This document shows, piece after piece, positions 16,982-18,617 of a stretch of 18,617 nucleotides of DNA. Position numbers and translations under genes: made by a program. The stretch spans positions 1 to 18,617 of the forward strand of contig JAKOGH010000914.1 of NCBI GenBank assembly GCA_024811115.1, in the 5' to 3' direction. Within the stretch, counting starts at the first letter, position 1. Every line of letters starts with the position of its first letter. Under the pieces are notes generated by a model. That model had not been told where the DNA came from. It ran no database searches and saw nothing but the letters and a program-made list of their open reading frames with translations. The stretch comes from Terana coerulea. Taxonomy: Eukaryota; Basidiomycota; Agaricomycetes; Polyporales; Phanerochaetaceae.

Positions 16982-18617
16982 TCACAGAGCCTTCCCGGCA
17001 AGAAAGCGCGCAGCGCTATAAGCGCAAAGCACGTCGCCACACAAGTGATAATGCAAATGCAGCGCCGGCCCGATGGAAGCTAAAGTGAGAATTTCGATTG
17101 CACAGACACGACACGAGTTTGCACCCAGCCTGGGGCGGCGGTACAGGTGGTCTTGAGCGGTCGCGCTACGGGTCGGGGTCCTCTCCGTCCCTGCGCTCTT
17201 TGGCCTTCCGGTATTTTTTCCGGTTCGCCCTTCGAGCGCGTGCTTTAGGTAATGGGAGAAGATCTCCCTTCCCATGATATCCGTGTACGTGCCTTGTGGC
17301 TGTGTGACACGTTCAATATTATCTTTGTGCTTGCGACGAGATTTCTCGTCTTTGTCTCTCTCCTGTATCCACTTGTCTTCCGACTGCGTGTTGGGGGAGG
17401 TAGAACTTCTTTTGACGTGTTGATCCGCCGTCAATATGATTGTGCGCACCCACTTGTGAGGCAGGTGGAAAAGCGGGTCATCCGGGTGATCAGATGCCCA
17501 CTGTCGCGCGAGCGTGCTCGATGACACTTCCCTCCTTCTCTGAATAGAAGCGTAGGGGTGTCTGTTGATTCTTGCTCCGGGCTCCTCTCCCTCTTCAAAC
17601 GTGACAAATTCATGCCAGCCGAAGGTTTTGGTGGTAGCCTTTCCACCGTTTGGGCCGTGACGCTGACGCCGCCACTCCCAGTAGCGCTGTTTGCGCTCAA
17701 TTGTTACCTGTCGGATGAGTTCATCCTCGCGGTCCCAAGAGTCAATGTTTCGCCACCAGACACCTGTGCGGATGTCTCCGTGCCGATCGATGGCATCCTG
17801 TATGAGGTCGCCCCACTCAAACGTTCGCGACCAACGGATTGAGGTATAGGAATATGGAGATATCCGCCATATCTAGGCGGTTCTCCTTATTTTGCAAGTG
17901 AAGCTGCTTCCCTGCAGCAATCAACTCTAATCGTTCCTGCTCTGGTACAATCCGAGGAGGCTTGTGAAGTCTAATCCAGAACGGACACTCGTATAGGATG
18001 TGCCGCCGTGTCTCGAACTTCGGGTGATCAGTGTCGCATGGGCAATACAACGGCCCGGGTTTGGGCGTCCATTTGCTCACACCATCACTGTCGGTTTCCC
18101 ACTTTCCGTGCTTCATTCGGAACTCCCGTGAGGGAAGTGGCCCGTGATGAAGCGCGTTAATCTAGAGTAGAACTTCGTTTTGTTTCCGAAGTTCCTCAGC
18201 CCCAAATGGCGTTTGGGCATGCTTGAGAAGAGGGCATGCTCGTCCTTCTCGACCAAGAGATTGCTCCCTCGGTACTTGATGTTTTTCATCTTGGCTTTCC
18301 AGCTAAGTATTGCATGCTGGGAGAGCCTCTGTTTTGCCACTGATTGTAACGTATACGTGGGCTGATTCATTTCGGCACCCTCTTTAGCGAGGTTGTCGAC
18401 CGCATCAGCCTCAGAGTGTAAGTCGGTGACATGTTCCATGTGATAATGGGACGGTTGCCACACGACTGCAAGTCGGCGTGTTGGGAATCGGCTCTGATCG
18501 AGCCATTCCCGTAGTGCTTTGCATGCGCCAATTGACTCCATTTGACTGGAGTCATTTTTAGCTTTCAGGATGGCAATGCCTGCCGCCCTGTTGTCCACGA
18601 ATATGGTAGAGATTCAT
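16982..18617 (-). pseudogene. LINE polyprotein C-terminus: RNase H and zinc knuckle, frameshifted
   Basis: Segment 1 (to 18113) is an RNase H domain: IFVDNRAAG with the first catalytic Asp, VVWQPSHYH corresponding to the 'WxPxH' loop, and SEADAVDNLAKEGAE with the last Asp. It then reads FITGHFPHG and hits TGA. Segment 2 (18116-17817) continues in another frame as EFRMKHGKW, with the knuckle CPCD...ETRRHILYECPFW, and stops after LNPLVA. Segment 3 returns to the first frame with TFEWGDLIQD and is open to 16982, including QRYWEWRRQRHG. The junctions imply one lost base at about 18125-18127 (within GGG) and one extra base at 17824-17825 (AA on the element strand). An in-frame TGA at 18616-18614, just before ISTIFVDN, may be a decayed TGG. 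Near the 3' end another frame reads RRANRKKYRKAKERRDG and stops at 17166, so the original C-terminus may have ended there. The copy cannot encode an intact protein. Confidence 0.78.

Larger units (their letters stand above)
16745..18617 (-). mobile_element. 3' part of a Tad/Deceiver-like LINE retrotransposon
   Basis: The element runs on the minus strand from beyond the right window edge to its poly(A) tract. It contains the RNase H end of the ORF, a zinc-knuckle segment, a charged C-terminal region, a 3' untranslated stretch of about 200-400 bp and the tail. The reverse transcriptase and 5' end are outside the window, so full length and the 5' target-site copy cannot be judged. The assignment rests on domain order (RNase H, then CPC...H...C knuckle) known from fungal LINEs. 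Confidence 0.8.

Overview
The window reads as nuclear DNA of a filamentous basidiomycete, probably an Agaricomycete. The evidence is a gene of the large fungal BTB/POZ family with a 52-nt intron, a decayed gene resembling a basidiomycete F-box-like family, a TATA box followed by a C/T-rich leader and the first ATG, and the 3' end of a LINE with a basidiomycete-type RNase H plus zinc-knuckle tail. No prokaryotic gene organisation is seen. The stretch is gene-poor, and most of the structure I can support is mobile or decayed DNA.

Layout from left to right. A diverged tandem duplication (about 275-bp period) fills 37-590. A decayed coding region on the minus strand lies at about 910-1420. Apart from weak fragments near 2720-3245, nothing convincing follows until an F-box-like pseudogene remnant at about 3835-4684 (+). 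Next come a diverged copy of a dispersed module (4854-4970) and a minisatellite with a 97-98-bp unit (about 5065-5460). The one gene that looks intact encodes a BTB-domain protein, 6190-7563 (+), with a TATA box at 6025. A 659-bp MITE with TA duplications follows at 7698-8356.

The right half holds two nearly identical 205/207-bp solo-LTR-like insertions in opposite orientation (10616-10820 and 15792-15998). Each has its own perfect 5-bp target duplication. Between them, 12689-13930 is an imperfect inverted duplication: two diverged, divergently transcribed paralogous units share a central region with two back-to-back TATA boxes. Leader, splice-donor region and 3' end are conserved between them, and the 3' module is the one also found at 4854-4970. 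The right edge (16745-18617, minus) is the 3' part of a LINE ending in a 23-nt poly(A) tract, its reading frame broken by two single-base shifts.

The BTB gene is the only locus I would call a functional protein gene. The head-to-head paired units are the most unusual structure. One of them has no ATG between its TATA box and its splice donor, so its coding status is open. I see no pathway or operon linking these elements.
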